Positions 35,730 through 49,120 of a stretch of 64,000 nucleotides of DNA are shown piece by piece. Below the pieces are notes generated by a model. That model had not been told where the DNA came from. It was given only the letters and a program-made list of their open reading frames with translations, and made no database searches. This stretch comes from Diphasiastrum complanatum (taxonomy: Eukaryota; Streptophyta; Lycopodiopsida; Lycopodiales; Lycopodiaceae), in the NCBI GenBank assembly GCA_029204225.1, contig CM055106.1, positions 49,055,337 through 49,119,336 on the forward strand, read 5' to 3'. Both the position numbers and the translations under genes were made by a program. Every line of letters starts with the position of its first letter. The first letter of the stretch is position 1.

Positions 35730-36290
35730 GTGCACTGCAAGGAAATTTTGTCGGACAGTCTGTTCTACAAAAATTTTGATGCTTACAGCTTATATCTACT
35801 GCCCATGGAGTTTTCGCTAGATATCCAGGTTTTTGAGCTACGACCATTCACGAGTTCCGCCCTCAGATTTACATGGCCACTCATCCCAGGTAGTTTTGAA
35901 AACTACAAAGATTCCTGCGAAAGCTTATGTAGGTTCTCAATTGTTGCTGCACACCAGAAAGATGATATCATTAGATTGGCTGGCCACTATGCCTATTGCT
36001 TGCAGAATTGGTTACTACAACCTTGGGGCGCTAAGACTAAACCCATTAGGATTCACCTTACCAAATGGTGGTACAACCCCAATGAGTCCATGGAGTCAGG
36101 AGCGGACCTAGCATTGTACCTGCGGATGCGTGACAGAACTTCCAAGAAATGCAAAACCCTAAATGAGATATTTTATTTTAAGTTCCTGGAAGGTGCCGAT
36201 CCAGCCCTTGTAGATGTGGCAGAAGTGGACCCCAATCACACCGGGGAGTTGAAAAACCAACGGACGGAAATGTGCAGGAATGCACTGTAA
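35730..36290 (+). CDS. Unrecognised 186-codon frame at the 3' end of the Ty3/Gypsy element
   Basis: The product begins MHCKEILSDSLFYKNFDAYS and is rich in aromatics, with RFTWPLIPGSF, HYAYCLQNWLLQPWG and a polar C terminus. No signal peptide, clear membrane segment or known domain is seen. Its place after integrase and RNase H matches where some plant Ty3/Gypsy groups keep an extra frame. It does not look like a known envelope protein. It may be element-encoded or captured. Confidence 0.4.
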   Translation: MHCKEILSDSLFYKNFDAYSLYLLPMEFSLDIQVFELRPFTSSALRFTWPLIPGSFENYKDSCESLCRFSIVAAHQKDDIIRLAGHYAYCLQNWLLQPWGAKTKPIRIHLTKWWYNPNESMESGADLALYLRMRDRTSKKCKTLNEIFYFKFLEGADPALVDVAEVDPNHTGELKNQRTEMCRNAL

Positions 36291-36800
36291 CCACCCACCT
36301 CACTATTATGCATCATACACTAGACACGGTATGGTGAGCATCTGTTGCAAGTCTCAGTTTCTATGCATACATCTTTATTGCACCTCTATAAAAACTCTGA
36401 GCTGCATTTGGGCATTTGCTAACTTCTATGGGCATAAATGAATGTATAGATGCATAGTTGAGGGGGGGTTGAGAGAGGAAAAAATGGGAACAAAAACAGT
36501 GCAGTGGGGTGGGGAGTGACTCCATCGCCCAATGGGTAAGGCACAGAAGAAAAATATATAAAAAAAACAAAAACAAAAAAACAAAAAAGAGAGAGAAAGA
36601 AAGACGGAGAAAAAGTAAGAGAAAAAAGAGAAAAAAGAAAGAGACTTCAACTGTATGTATCAGGTCTCGAACCAATTTGTGAGGACGAGTGACGCCTCGC
36701 ACATCCATAAGAGGTGAGGACGATTTTTTTAATTGATTCCATAGACTAGCAGAAAACCAGTACTTCCTAGCATCTTGTGTATTGGATCTTGACCGAATCC
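36291..36800. other. Purine-rich spacer
   Basis: Includes a G-run near 36463 and an A/G-rich block at 36545-36645. The minus-strand frames here are pyrimidine-repeat artefacts. The missing 3' LTR of the Ty3/Gypsy element was not found. Confidence 0.5.
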
Positions 36801-38430
36801 GATACTAATATTTTACCCAGATCTGTCGTTCTCCGTGATGTTCCAACCTCAATGGACATCATGGCGCTTCCTAGCACAAGCAGAGCGGCTGAATGGATGA
36901 ACCTTGTCGAGCCTCTGCTCAAGGCGATGGGGATCTATTGAAAGGCCTTCTAAAAAATAAAAAGTATGGAGTTTATTGGTATGGCCTTCGGTACCTGGAA
37001 TGAGGCCAAGGCAAAATTTGACATCACCTTTTAGGGATTAGTGCACAAAGTGTGGGTCACTGAGGCCGCCCTTGCTGCCATAGTTAATATGTCTCTGGTC
37101 CTCAACCAACTCCTTTCATTAATAGGCCAAATCAATCATTAAGCCTTTTGTTGATACCCAGATTGACCAGTTCACCAGATTTGCTAGAAGTCGTTTGTGA
37201 TCCTACCCTGCTTGTTGCACTCCATCTTCTGAATAACTTCCTTGATGGTTGGGAACGTCTGGAAGGAACAAATCTCCTCACAGATCCTCCATCACTTGGT
37301 AGAATCTAATTATGAGTTAGATACGAGGACCGTGCAGCCTTATGACTGGACAAAATGGTCTTCGGAGAGCTAAAGAGAGCCATTAAGAGTAATACCAAAT
37401 AGCAGTTTGCTACTGGTTTTCTTTTGTCATCTTTGGCCACCGCATACTTAGAAAATAAGGTTCACAGGTTCCATGATGATTCTGCTATGCATCTATGAAG
37501 TAGCACCGGATGAATCATCCCACCAAGCTTCCTCATCCCAGAGAAGTCGTCGAGTATGCAACGAGATTGTTTCACCCCACTCTCCTTCCACGTCTCGTCG
37601 TCATACTCAGCAACCATTGTCAGCTGCACCTATACTCCCTGTGGCTTCTCGCTCAAAACTACCCATCCCCCTATCCTCTACTACTACCCTTGCCTCCGCT
37701 TCCTTACAAGGGTCATATGTGGCCATTGGGTCTTCAATCCCAATCACAGTTACCCAAGTCGCCTCACCCCCACATGCTACTGCCATGTCTCCATCCACAC
37801 ATAAGTTTATGGACATGTTCAATGATTCTGATCCCTTACAAGCGGATGAGCACTTTGTGATGTCGTTGAGCTCCGAGCCTTTTAATCCGGACTCCCCTAT
37901 AATAAGATTCGGTCATTTCCAAGAAACTTTTGATACTTTTGATTCAACACCATCACTTCAGCAAGGCCAACAAGCGGAGCAAGTTTTCAGGCACCCGACA
38001 CCATCAAAATATCTTCTACAGTCAGATCACCAAAGCAGTTCGACACACAAGTCCCAAAAGGATTCGAGGGTGAAGACATTTTTGAAGAAGAAGATCTGCA
38101 TGCTAACCTTCAAAGAAAATCTGGACAACCTGTTGGATTTGGACCTCCTGCTACTGCCACAGTATTGCCAAACATATCATTAGATTTTGGTGATATCCTA
38201 GGGATCCACACACACTTAGGACAAATGATCCAGAACATGATTGATGAAAAGCCTTTAATGGAAAAGAGAATAGCAGATCTTGGATCAGAGAATACTCTTA
38301 TCACCAAAAAGCTGATCCAGGTCAATTGAAAATTGAAGATAGCCAAGCAACACAAAGACTAGTCAAAGGCAGAGTTGAAAAGGCAAAGTAGCATGAAAAA
38401 GCCTTAGAGAAATACAACTCCGATCTCCAG
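36800..38430 (+). pseudogene. Unrecognised gene-like remnant, Ser/Pro-rich then coiled coil
   Basis: The most open part is 37473-38183 (236 codons). It is Ser/Thr/Pro-rich with SSHQASSSQRSRRVC and FMDMFNDSDPLQADEHF. Further on in another frame, near 38180-38330, the text ISLDFGDILGIHTHLGQM and EKRIADLGSENTLITKKLIQ looks coiled-coil. Upstream, 37150-37260 reads VDTQIDQFTRFARS and ALHLLNNFLDGWERL, somewhat gag-like. The frames do not connect, so it is decayed. Gag of an unplaced retroelement or a lost host gene are both possible. Confidence 0.3.
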
Positions 38431-38444
38431 AATGCGCACCAACG

Positions 38445-38565
38445 CTCAAGATCAAGTTGACAAAGTCATCTTGGCTTTGATCAAAGATCCATTTTTCAAG
38501 TTAAGAAGTGCTCTTGGAATTGTAGATAGATGTACATTAGACTTGCGTCAAGAGCAAATAAGTGT
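38445..38565 (+). mobile_element. Copia C-terminal shard (D family)
   Basis: LIKDPFFKLRSALGIVDRCT closely parallels the very end of the pol of element D (AKDPFMKLILALGVVDRCI at about 48190-48250). It is an isolated scrap of about 120 bp with no LTR after it. Confidence 0.7.
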
Positions 38566-39893
<1,328 letters not shown>

Positions 39894-40128
39894 TATGCAA
39901 TGATGGAATTGTATATGCAAACAACCATATGCAAAGATGGAATTGTGATGTAGTAGGCCATGCTACAGCGCCCACCAGATGTGTGTAAGCTGCACTATCA
40001 TATATTACCTTAAAGCAATCACATAGCAAGAATAGATAGGTAAAGAATACACTTACCGTTGATAATGTGGATCACTTTCCGATTGTAGGAGGATGAGCGA
40101 TCCAAAATCTCGTCGTCCTACAAGCATA
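39894..40128 (-). other. Repeat-associated segment with splice-donor-like exon end
   Basis: It aligns by eye with 58890-59090 (CAACCATATGCAA, GCACTATCATATATTACC, TAGCAAGAATAGATAGGTA). On the minus strand a frame ending SESDPHYQR meets CAACG|GTAAGTG near 40060, a good donor site conserved in the second copy. Confidence 0.5.
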
Positions 40129-41520
40129 TCAATCTCTATAAAAGTTCTTGACAGGTAACTCATTCTTTGTCGCACTTCTTTGCCCTTCTTTCCCTTTGAA
40201 TCCTCTGAATTTCCTTCTTTTACTCCCACCTCGGCCATCAATAACAGAGCTTAATTTGTTGAGTTTAAAAGTGCCCGTTCTTTTATTGGAATTTAGAAAG
40301 AATTTGTTTTGCAGTGTGGAAAAGCTAGGTCTTTTGAGCAAGCATTCAATCTCTCTAATTTATTCAGCATCGCCTAGAGTTGCAAGGAGTTTGGCAGAAG
40401 GATTTGCGGCAAGTTCAATGGACACATCTACATGTATTCACGTAAAAAGAGAAAAGTCAGGTGTGCTTTGACAATTTCCCTAGTCGGCTTGTGTAGCCTA
40501 AGAAAAAAGGCATTGAGTTGGTTATGTGGAAAAGCACCAGGGAAGAAAATGCTCAGATTATTCATCATGTACGAGACAGCGTGGTCAAACCAGATAATGG
40601 AGGACTGAATTTTACATTTGTCACCACATCTACATTTGAAGAATGGTCTTTTCCAGTTCCAAATTCTAGCTTGGTGGAGATTCAATCTACTGAAACCAAT
40701 GTCCGAATTTGTGTCCAGGTTTGCTTAGAAGGGCAGCGAGAAGGCTCAAATTTGTTCATAGGAATGATATTATCGAAGGCAATGGGAGTCTCAAGAATGG
40801 AGTTTTTATTTAGAGCATCAAGTTTGCAAGTCTGTACTTCTTTATCAGTAAGGTGTACAAAAATAATCCAAATCTCAATAGGTAGGGGAGCAAGAAAATT
40901 GACAATAGGTAAGTTCTAGTGTTTGTAAGAAGTACGTGCGGATTTGAATTCAATAGTGCGTGCAAGGACAAAAGGGACTTGGCAGTTTTTGGATTGGCAG
41001 AATTCAAAAGTGGATTGATCACCAATGTCACAGATGTCTTGCGAGAAAGTTTCAAGTTGCGACGCACTATCTTTGTCTGATTCATCTAGAAAGACTAAAG
41101 CATGTGGTGGAGGAGGAGAATCAGGTAGAATAGTAGTGGATTCAACAAATAGAAGGTCGTTTTCTTTTTCAAGCAAGAAAAAACTTTACTAATATGAGTC
41201 TCTTCTTTTTCATATTCCTCAACAATCCCAGCCAAATCAACAGCAAAGTTTTCAATGATACCCAAGGGATCGATCTTGCTTTTACCGTAATCCATGTAAA
41301 TCTTAACCCAATGTAGTATATCCAAAAGGTCAGTGATACAGAGAACCTTATCTTCAGGTCCAGCAGCGTTACAGATAGCACAATCTATTTCAGTAATAAA
41401 ACTATGCAACATGACAGCTCTTTTCATGCAAATAATCAAAGTTTGAATGAATAGATTAGGGGGGGAGGGCCCCATAATCCAAGTCAACAGCGTCCTAATA
41501 CCATCTTGAGGACTAAACAT
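40129..41520 (-). pseudogene. Unrecognised minus-strand gene-like unit
   Basis: Read on the minus strand, 41520-41180 encodes LTWIMGPSPPNLFIQTLIIC, then VLCITDLLDILHWVKIYMDY, VDLAGIVEEYEKEE and a Lys-rich end. 41176-40916 continues in another frame with PDSPPPPHALVFLDESDKDS and QLETFSQDICDIGD. Past a stop, the text NLPIVNFLAPLPIEIWIIFV follows down to about 40680. The last 40340-40130 is basic (KRRKFRGFKGKEGQR). The frames suggest one decayed coding unit, or exons whose splice sites I cannot place. There is no known domain. It lies between the two copies of direct repeat R and is probably mobile or duplicated along with them. Confidence 0.35.
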
Positions 41521-41625
41521 AACAAAAAAGACCTACGTTAACTTATGAATCCAATTAAGGTAAAGGTTTTGATACTATCCCGACAAAGGATAGTCGAATT
41601 TACACTTCAAGGATGCATAGAGAGA

Positions 41626-42205
41626 GAGATTAATAGATCAAAGCTCCTCTTGACAAGTCAAGACCAAAACCTTTTAAAACCCTTTATTCATAAACCAACA
41701 AGGAATAACATGGTTTAAAAGCATACAATACTAGAAAGCACCGTAAAACAAAACATATTTCAAGACATGCAGTTGGTACTTGCCACCATCCCACCACACA
41801 AAATTGCACAAGTTAGCACAGTGAGGAAGACAGGTGTCAACGCTAAATGTCAGTTGTTATCCATGTACAAAATAAGTTTACTTAGCTAATCAGCATGCAG
41901 TAAAGATGAAAAATCATAGGGCTAGTCTTCTCTTATTGAGAAATACTTATAGCGATAGGTCGAACCATATCTCTACCATATCAAGACGAGTGTCATGTTG
42001 ATCAGTGTGATGGTTCTGGTCCCTATCTTTTTAACTTTAATAAACCAAATATGCATTTGAAATCAAGTTGTACGAGATTTGTAAAAAAAGCAAACAAGTA
42101 GGTAGCTTTGACCGATTCATGAAGTGCGGGGCAAATCCATACCAAACCAGCATTCCTACTTGTAAACAGGTAATGTATGGTTCTCGTAACTTCTTGAGCA
42201 AATCC
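41626..42205. repeat. Direct repeat R, copy 2 (about 580 bp)
   Basis: Second copy of the repeat at 39322. It begins GAGAGATTAATAGATCAAAG and ends TTCTTGAGCA. The two copies bracket the 1.7-kb gene-like unit. The ends are not TG...CA, so these are not ordinary LTRs. Confidence 0.9.
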
Positions 42206-42699
42206 GTGCTATACAAGAGTTTGCAAGCTAACATATCGTTATATTATATTTGAACCATTATCGTGACTAAAAATATAATCAAAACACAACACCCGCATTC
42301 ATTCATAAAAAGAGTTTGTAACCACATACAATCGGCCCTCTCTAAATGTTACCTCTATATATGTTAACCCTGGCTATTAGTTAATTTTTGGCTACTCCCA
42401 AGGATTTTACATAGTAGAAATGTTAACTGTTATTTCTTAACAGAATTTACTCCCGCCTTCAAGAAATTGACTTGGTTTTATGTTATTTTACAGATACTAC
42501 TTGTGAAGGAGATGTGCAGACTCTTGACAGAAAAGAGAGTGGGCTATAATTTGACGGCTGAGGCCTGGGCTAGCAAAATGCCCTAAAAAAAAGTGCCCTA
42601 AAAACCCAAATTTGCCAATGGGTTTCTCAAATTTGGGTTCTTTAAAAACCCAAATGTGCCCCAAATTGAGGGTTTCGGGTTTCCTTCCGACTAGCACCG

Positions 42700-42782
42700 G
42701 CCCCTAGCCATCGCGTTACACCAACTCCCAGCCATCACGTTACACAACCATTGCGCCCACCAGCCCCCAGCCATCGTGATTT
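42700..42782. repeat. Three-copy degenerate repeat with CCCAGCCATCGCG core
   Basis: The words CCTAGCCATCGCGTTACAC, CCCAGCCATCACGTTACAC and CCCAGCCATCGTGATT recur about every 27-40 bp inside the pogo-like element. Confidence 0.7.
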
Positions 42783-42916
42783 GAATGATGAGATAATGGG
42801 TATGCAAATTCAGAGTAGTCGGTAAACATCAATTTCAACTTAGTTTCAATCTATGTAATGCATGAGTCAACCAATTTCTATAAGACTTTTATAAGCGTCC
42901 AATTTATTGTTCAATT

Positions 42917-42921
42917 ATTGT
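42917..42921. repeat. Target-site duplication of element D (left)
   Basis: ATTGT precedes the TG of the 5' LTR and is repeated at 49116-49120 after the 3' LTR. Confidence 0.85.
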
Positions 42922-43739
42922 TGTGAAATGTCAAAGTCATGCTTGATGTAGGCCAAAATCATGTACATATTATGTTTACACATGTGTAAAGCCTCTTCCC
43001 ACGTGTGAATGAAATGCATTTATCATTTAGATGAGTCATATAGGTTGTACATACCATTTCATTTGAGATCTAGTGGCTAAAATGGCCAAAATCTAGTTTT
43101 CTAGCTATATGCCACTTGGCATCATTTTATTGGTAGGAAAAGCTATTTCACATGAATAGGAGTGATCTCACACGTTCCAAGGATTGCTCACATGTGTCAG
43201 AACATCAGTAGTATGTGAGATCCAACTTGTAGTAGATATTTGTGCAAGTCCCTATAAATTAGGAAAATTGCCTAAAATCAAGGGAGGTGGCTATAAGTTA
43301 GGAAACTTGGTCCATGTGCCATATTGATGATTATTGGTGGATCCTTTGATGAGTAGGCACTCTCACACGTGCCAAATCAACTGAGTAAGCATCAGCTCTT
43401 GTGTATATATGGTGGCTCATTTGGCCATAATTGACATGGAAGAGCAATTCTAGTGTTTTCTCTCTATTTGTCTTGTGTTTTTATGCATTGATTGGTTCTA
43501 AGCTTAGTATACTTTATTCTCAGCCTACTATCTGTACTCTGATAGGTTTTCACACGTGTGAAACCAGCAAGTACAAGTTTTGATCAATAATGATTGTTCT
43601 TGTTAGATTTATTCATCTAGATTTGATCTAAATGCTATCTAATCTTGTGTAGATTGATAGGTTGATCTAATCTAACATCCAATCACACTTGTGGATCTGA
43701 TTCAGATCTATTCTTGGTCCATTTTGTTGTACTTTGACA
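42922..43739 (+). repeat. 5' LTR of element D (818 bp)
   Basis: It runs from TGTGAAATGTCAAAG to TACTTTGACA. A TATA-like GTATATATGG near 43401 would suit the U3 promoter. A primer-like TGGTATTAGATCC follows at 43740. Confidence 0.9.
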
Positions 43740-44330
43740 TGGTATTAGATCCAAGTACAAGTGTATTAAAGACATTGATCTAAAACTATTTCCAAATTGG
43801 CAGGTTTTTGAAAACAAGCTAATATTGAGGTAGCGAGTTGAAATGGATAGCTAGAACCAAAATATTTGTACCAAATCTTTCTGTGGGCTGCAGGTATACC
43901 TTCCACACGTGTGGGGCCGTACATAAACTGTTTTGAACAGTATTTTTTATTTTGGTGCAATTTGAGCTTCATACACCCAATTTGAGTCAATTTAGTGCAT
44001 TTTTCAAGCTTTCACTTGCATTGTTTCTATTCCATTGATTTGTTCTTGGTTTAGATCAATCATATAGGTGTATTAGAGCTTGTTTACAATACATTGAAGT
44101 TGATTCTCTGTTTTTTTTAGTGTACCTTGAAGTTGAGAGAGATTGAGTGCTATAAACCAAAGATTAAAGAGTGAATTTGCAAAGTTGAGATTGTAATCTA
44201 TAGATCCATCATTCTAGATTTGTTCTAAAGTGGTAGGGTCAGGTCTACAAGCTTATCGATTGCTAGAAGACACTATAGGTTCAGATCTCTAAGTGAAACC
44301 ATCTAAGTTTCAAGTGCATTTACACTAATA
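43740..44330 (+). other. Primer site and leader of element D
   Basis: TGGTATTAGATCC resembles the initiator-Met primer site with changes. The rest of the leader is untranslated and shows nothing further. Confidence 0.65.
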
Positions 44331-47300
44331 ATGGCATCAATGGGTGGCTTCTTACTTGAAGCTAGTGAAAGGCTTTCATCAACTAATTATGCCATTTGGA
44401 AAGTTTGAATTGATCATTATTTGTACTTCATGATTTGTATGACATTGTTCTTGGTGTGGAAGAAGAACCTCAAGTAGCTCAAGAATTAGTAAAGTACAAG
44501 AAGAGATTTAGGTTGTCATTACATTGCTTGAAAATGAATGTAAGTAATGACTTGTTGAAAGAGATCTCATCTTGTAGCGCATCCAAAGAGGCATGGGATT
44601 CACTAAAATCTATCTATGAATCCAAAAATACTTCAAGAATACTCATGCTAGGAAATCAAATACTTCAAAGCATGAAAGGAAGTAATGAAAGTGCCCAAGA
44701 TTATGTTCTTAGGATCAAATCTTTGAATATTGAGTTATCTTCCATTAGTGACAAGATTCAAGACAATGAGCTAGTTCAAATCATCTTGAATGGATTAGGA
44801 AATGAGTATTCTAATCTAGTTCAAACATTTGCTATTCAAGATCAACTTCCTACTATTGAAAAACTTCATAGTGTGCTAGTTTCTGAGGATAGTAGGATGC
44901 TTCATATCAAGAATAGGATTAGTTCTCTTTCTTTGATTGATGGTGATGAGAAAGCTAACTTTTCTTTGAAATGCAAGAAGAAGAAGGTTCCATCCAAGAA
45001 AACCCAAGATGTGAAGGTCGAGAGCAAGGATGGAGCTTCAAGTTCAAAAGGCAAGAGTAAGAAGGACAAGAAGAATCTTAAGTGTTTTTTCTGTGGTAAG
45101 AAAGGACACTTTGCATCCAAGTGTTACAAAAAGAAGAATGCCCAAGAGAAGGACAACCATGGCAACCTTGTGCTTGAGGAGGAGGATGAATGCAACTTAC
45201 CTTTGATGGCTTCCTTAACACAAACATCTAATCACAACACATGGTGGATTGATAGTGGGGCTAGTTCCCACATGACTCACCAAAAAGACTATTTTTCTAC
45301 CTTACTTTCTTACAATAACTCTAAGAAGTTTATCTTCACTGCAAGTGATCAAGAATGTGAGATTGTAGAAATTGGATCCATTCCATTATGTCTTGGATCA
45401 TCTAAGAAAGTAGATCTAGACAATGTTCTTTATGTACCTTCTATTACAAAGAACTTGTTAAGTGTTGGTCAACTTATGGATAGTGGATTAGATGTTCATT
45501 TCAAGCATGGAGCATGTTCCATCTTGAAGAATGATAAATGTATTGCTAATGGCTTAAGTAAGGAAGGTTATTTAAGTTGGATGCTAATGTGATGGTTGGA
45601 AGTGTTAACATGGCAAGGGAGGAGCTCTCTCAAGTGGAGCCATGGCGCAAGAGGTTAGGCCATCCTAACTACAAAGCTATGGAGACCATGGTGAACAAAG
45701 AGCTAGCAATTGGACTTCCCAAAGCCATATCCAAGTGTGGCAAGATTTGTGAAGCTTGTGGACTCTCCAAGTCTCACAAGCAACCTTTCAAGAAATCTTT
45801 GACAAGATCTAACACTCCTCTTGACTCAGATGTTCACTCTTTTTCACATGAATCTAATGGTGGAGCTCTTATGTATGTCACTTTTATTGATGATAAATCA
45901 AGATACTCTTGGATTTACCTCTTGTCTAAGAAAAGTGAAGTGTTTGAAACCTTTGTGAAGCTCAAAACTCTTGTAGAAAAGCAACTTAATGCTAGCTTGA
46001 AAGTATTAAGATGTGATAATGGAGGGGAGTACATCTCCAATAGTATGAAAGAGTTTTGTCAAACTAATGGCATTAGAAGAGAGTTTACTTGCACATACAC
46101 CCCACAACAAAATGGGGTGGCCGAGAGGAAAAATAGAACACTATGTGAGTGTGCTATAGCATTGAGATTAGATGCATCACTTCCTATTTCATTTTGGGAA
46201 GAAGCTATTTTATGTGCAAACTTTCTATGTAATAGAATGACTAATAGTGCCATTGGAGGTCTCACACCTTATGAAGCATTGTATGGCAAAAAGCCAAATC
46301 TTAGTGATTTGAAAATTTTTGGATGTACTTGTTATGTACACTTTCCTTTAAAAGTAAGGAAAAAGGAAGATGCTACTTTATTTAAAGGCATCTTTGTTTT
46401 TTAAAGTGAAAATAGTAAAGCATATAGGATATTTGATCCTATTACCAAGAAAGTTGTAAGTAGAGATGTACTTTTTGATGAATCTCTCAATGGCAAAGAG
46501 AAGGTACTTTCCAACAACTCTATTCTTATCAGTGATCATGCTATGGCCGAGGAGGAGCTTCAAGGAGTTGAAGACCAAGAGGATCTTGCTCAAGATCCAA
46601 AGGTGCCAAGAAGATCAACAAGAGTGAGGGCCGAGCCATCAAGGCTCACTTATAGTGACAAAGGAAAGCAAAGGGAAGATTCTCAACTACACACCTCTTA
46701 TTCTTTCTTGACTACTATGCTTGAAGGACCAACATGTTTTGAAGAAGCAATTAAGTCTCAAAGTTGAAAGGATGCTATGCAAGTAGAGTTTGATGCCTTG
46801 TTGGAAAATCAGACTTGGGATCTTGTTAATCTATCTTATGGAAAGAAGCCTCTTACTTGTAAATAGATATATAGATTGAAGTATAATCAAGATGGTTCCA
46901 TTCATAAGTATAAAGCAAGACTTGTAGCAAAAGATTTTTTACAAGTCAAAGGCATAGATTATGATGAAACCTTTGATCCTGTTGCAAAGCTTGTAGCCAT
47001 TAGATTGATCATATGCCTTGCTACTTCTTTCAAGTGGGAGCTCTTTCAACTTGATGTGACAAATGCTTTCTTGAATGGATTCTTGGAGGAGGAGATTTAC
47101 ATGTGCCAAACCGAGGGCTTCATCAAAGATGGAGAAGAAGACAAAGTGTGCTTTTTTAAGAAGAGTCTTTATGGGCTCAAGCAAGCACCTAGAGCTTGGT
47201 ACTCTAGGTTGCATTCTTATCTTATTTCCATTGGATTTGTTGTAAGTTCTTATGAACCATCATTGTACTACAAATGTAATGATGGAAAGATCATCATTTT

Positions 47301-48281
47301 GGTTTTATATGTTGATGATATAATTCTCACAGGAAATGATCATGATGGCATGAAAGATGTAAAAATTTCCTGGTCTAGTGAGTTTAAAATGGTAGATCGA
47401 GGACTTCTAAAGGTCATACTTGGAATAGATGTTACTAGATGCAATGATTTTACTTTCATATGTCAATCTAAGTATGCTAGATCCATCTTAGAAAAGTTTG
47501 GCATGAAAGATTGTAAAGGAGTTGAAACTCCCATGGAACTAAATGTAAAAGTTTCTAAGGAAAGCGATGAAGCATCCTTTGAGGAAATCACTACCTATAG
47601 AAAACTTACTGGTTCCTTGATCTATTTGACCATCACTAGACCAAATCTTAGCTTTTGTGTTGGCAAATTGAGTCAATACATGCAAAGTCCACTAATATGT
47701 CATTGGAAGAGTGCCAAAAGAGTGTTAAGGTACATCTCGGCTACTAGAAACCTTGGCATAGTATATCGAAGGACTAATCTTTGTTTGAGAGCATACTCAG
47801 ACTCAGATTTTGCAGGTGACAAAGTGGATAGAAGATCCACAAGTGCCTTTGCTACATTTCCTATGTAGAGGAGTCATATCTTGGCTTTCCAAAAAGCAAG
47901 ATACTATCTCACTTTCATCAACCGAATCCGAGTATAAAGCTATGACAACAACAACAAAGGAGATCCTATGGATGAGAAGACTATTGGAGTGATCAAGTCT
48001 GAAGATATTCCATGCATTTATTGTGACAATCAAGTAGCCCAACAACTTGCCAACAATCCAATCTTCCATGCTCGAACCAAGCACATTGAGATTTCACATC
48101 ACTTTGTGAGAGAGAAGGTACAAGCAAAGGAGATCAGGATCATCCATGTTTCATCTTCAGATTGTGTTGCTGATATACTTACCAAACCATTGGCAAAGGA
48201 TCCATTTATGAAGTTAATATTAGCACTTGGAGTTGTAGATAGATGTATACTAGATTTACCAAGCTAGATTTTGAGGAGGAG

Positions 48282-49115
48282 TGTGAAAATGTCAAAGTCA
48301 TGCTTGATCTAGGCAAAATCATGTACATATTATGTTTACACATGTGTGGAGCTGTTCGCACATGTGAATTAAATGCATTTATCATTTAGATGAGTCATAT
48401 AGGTTGTACATACCATTTCATTTGAGATCTAGTGGCTAAAATGGCCAAAATCTAGTTTTCTAGCTATATGCCACTTGACATCATTTTATTGGTAGGAAAA
48501 GCTATTTCACATGGATAGGAGTGATCTCACATGTGCCAAGGATTGCTCACATGTGTCAAAACATCAGTAGTAGGTGATATCCAACTTGTAGTAGATATTT
48601 GTGCAAGTCCCTATAAATTAGGAAAATTGCCTAAAATCAAGGGAGGTGGCTATAAGTTAGGAAACTTGGTCCATGTGCCATATTGATGATTATTGGTGGA
48701 TCCTTTGATGAGTAGGCACTCTCACACGTGCCAAATCAGCTGAGTAAGCATCAGCTCTTGTGTATATATGGTGGCTCATTTGGCCATAATTGACATGGAA
48801 GCTAAATCTTGGTCTTGGAGCAATTCTAGTGTTTTCTCTCTATTTGTCTTGTGTTTTTATGCATTGATTGGTTCTAAGCTAAGTATACTTTATTCTCAGC
48901 CTACTATCCATACTCTGACAGGTTTTCACATGTGTGAGACCAGCAAGTACAAGTTTTGATCAATAATTATTGTTCTTGTTAGATTTATTCATCTAGATTT
49001 GATCTAAATGCTATCTAACCTTGTGTAGATTGATAGGTTGATCTAATCTAATATCCAATCGCACTTGTGAATCTGATTCAGATCTATTCTTGGTCCATTT
49101 TGCTATACTTTGACA
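48282..49115 (+). repeat. 3' LTR of element D (834 bp)
   Basis: Same ends as the 5' copy. It carries an extra stretch of about 16 bp near 48800 and scattered substitutions. Confidence 0.9.
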
Positions 49116-49120
49116 ATTGT
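49116..49120. repeat. Target-site duplication of element D (right)
   Basis: ATTGT, matching 42917-42921. Confidence 0.85.

Larger units (their letters stand above)
29664..36300 (+). mobile_element. Ty3/Gypsy element with extra RNase H downstream of integrase
   Basis: A 5' LTR (29664-30238) is followed by a primer site starting TTGGTGCGTCTGCC. Then come a leader, gag (about 31180-32080), a partial RT end (32200-32500), RNase H (32540-33000), integrase with zinc region (33200-34270), a second RNase H (34480-34900), a coiled-coil-like stretch (35500-35660) and a 186-codon frame (35730-36290). Protease and most of RT are lost. No 3' LTR was found before 39 kb. Integrase before RNase H rules out Copia. 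A second RNase H is known for the Tat/Ogre group, where it normally precedes integrase. Broken, with several breaks and one large deletion. Confidence 0.85.
42922..49115 (+). mobile_element. Element D: full-length Copia element, broken
   Basis: A 6.2-kb plus-strand element has LTRs at 42922-43739 and 48282-49115 and ATTGT duplications. Gag is at about 44340-45140 with a CCHC knuckle (CFFCGKKGHFASKC) near 45080. Protease (WWIDSGASSHMTH) is near 45250, pre-integrase and integrase at 45600-46400, RT at about 46780-47560 (KARLVAKDFLQ, QLDVTNAFLNG, YVDDIILTG) and RNase H at about 47780-48260, followed by a GAGGAGGAG polypurine tract. Domain order and content are complete, but the coding region has about five breaks. 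The LTRs differ by scattered substitutions and one short indel, so it is older than element C. Confidence 0.93.

Noticed and set aside
35730-36290. Calling the extra Ty3/Gypsy frame an envelope gene
   Set aside because: No signal peptide, transmembrane anchor or fusion-like segment is visible, so position alone is not enough.
36361-36708. Phe/Leu-rich minus-strand frames resembling a membrane protein
   Set aside because: They are produced by an A/G-rich low-complexity block on the plus strand, with no supporting domain.
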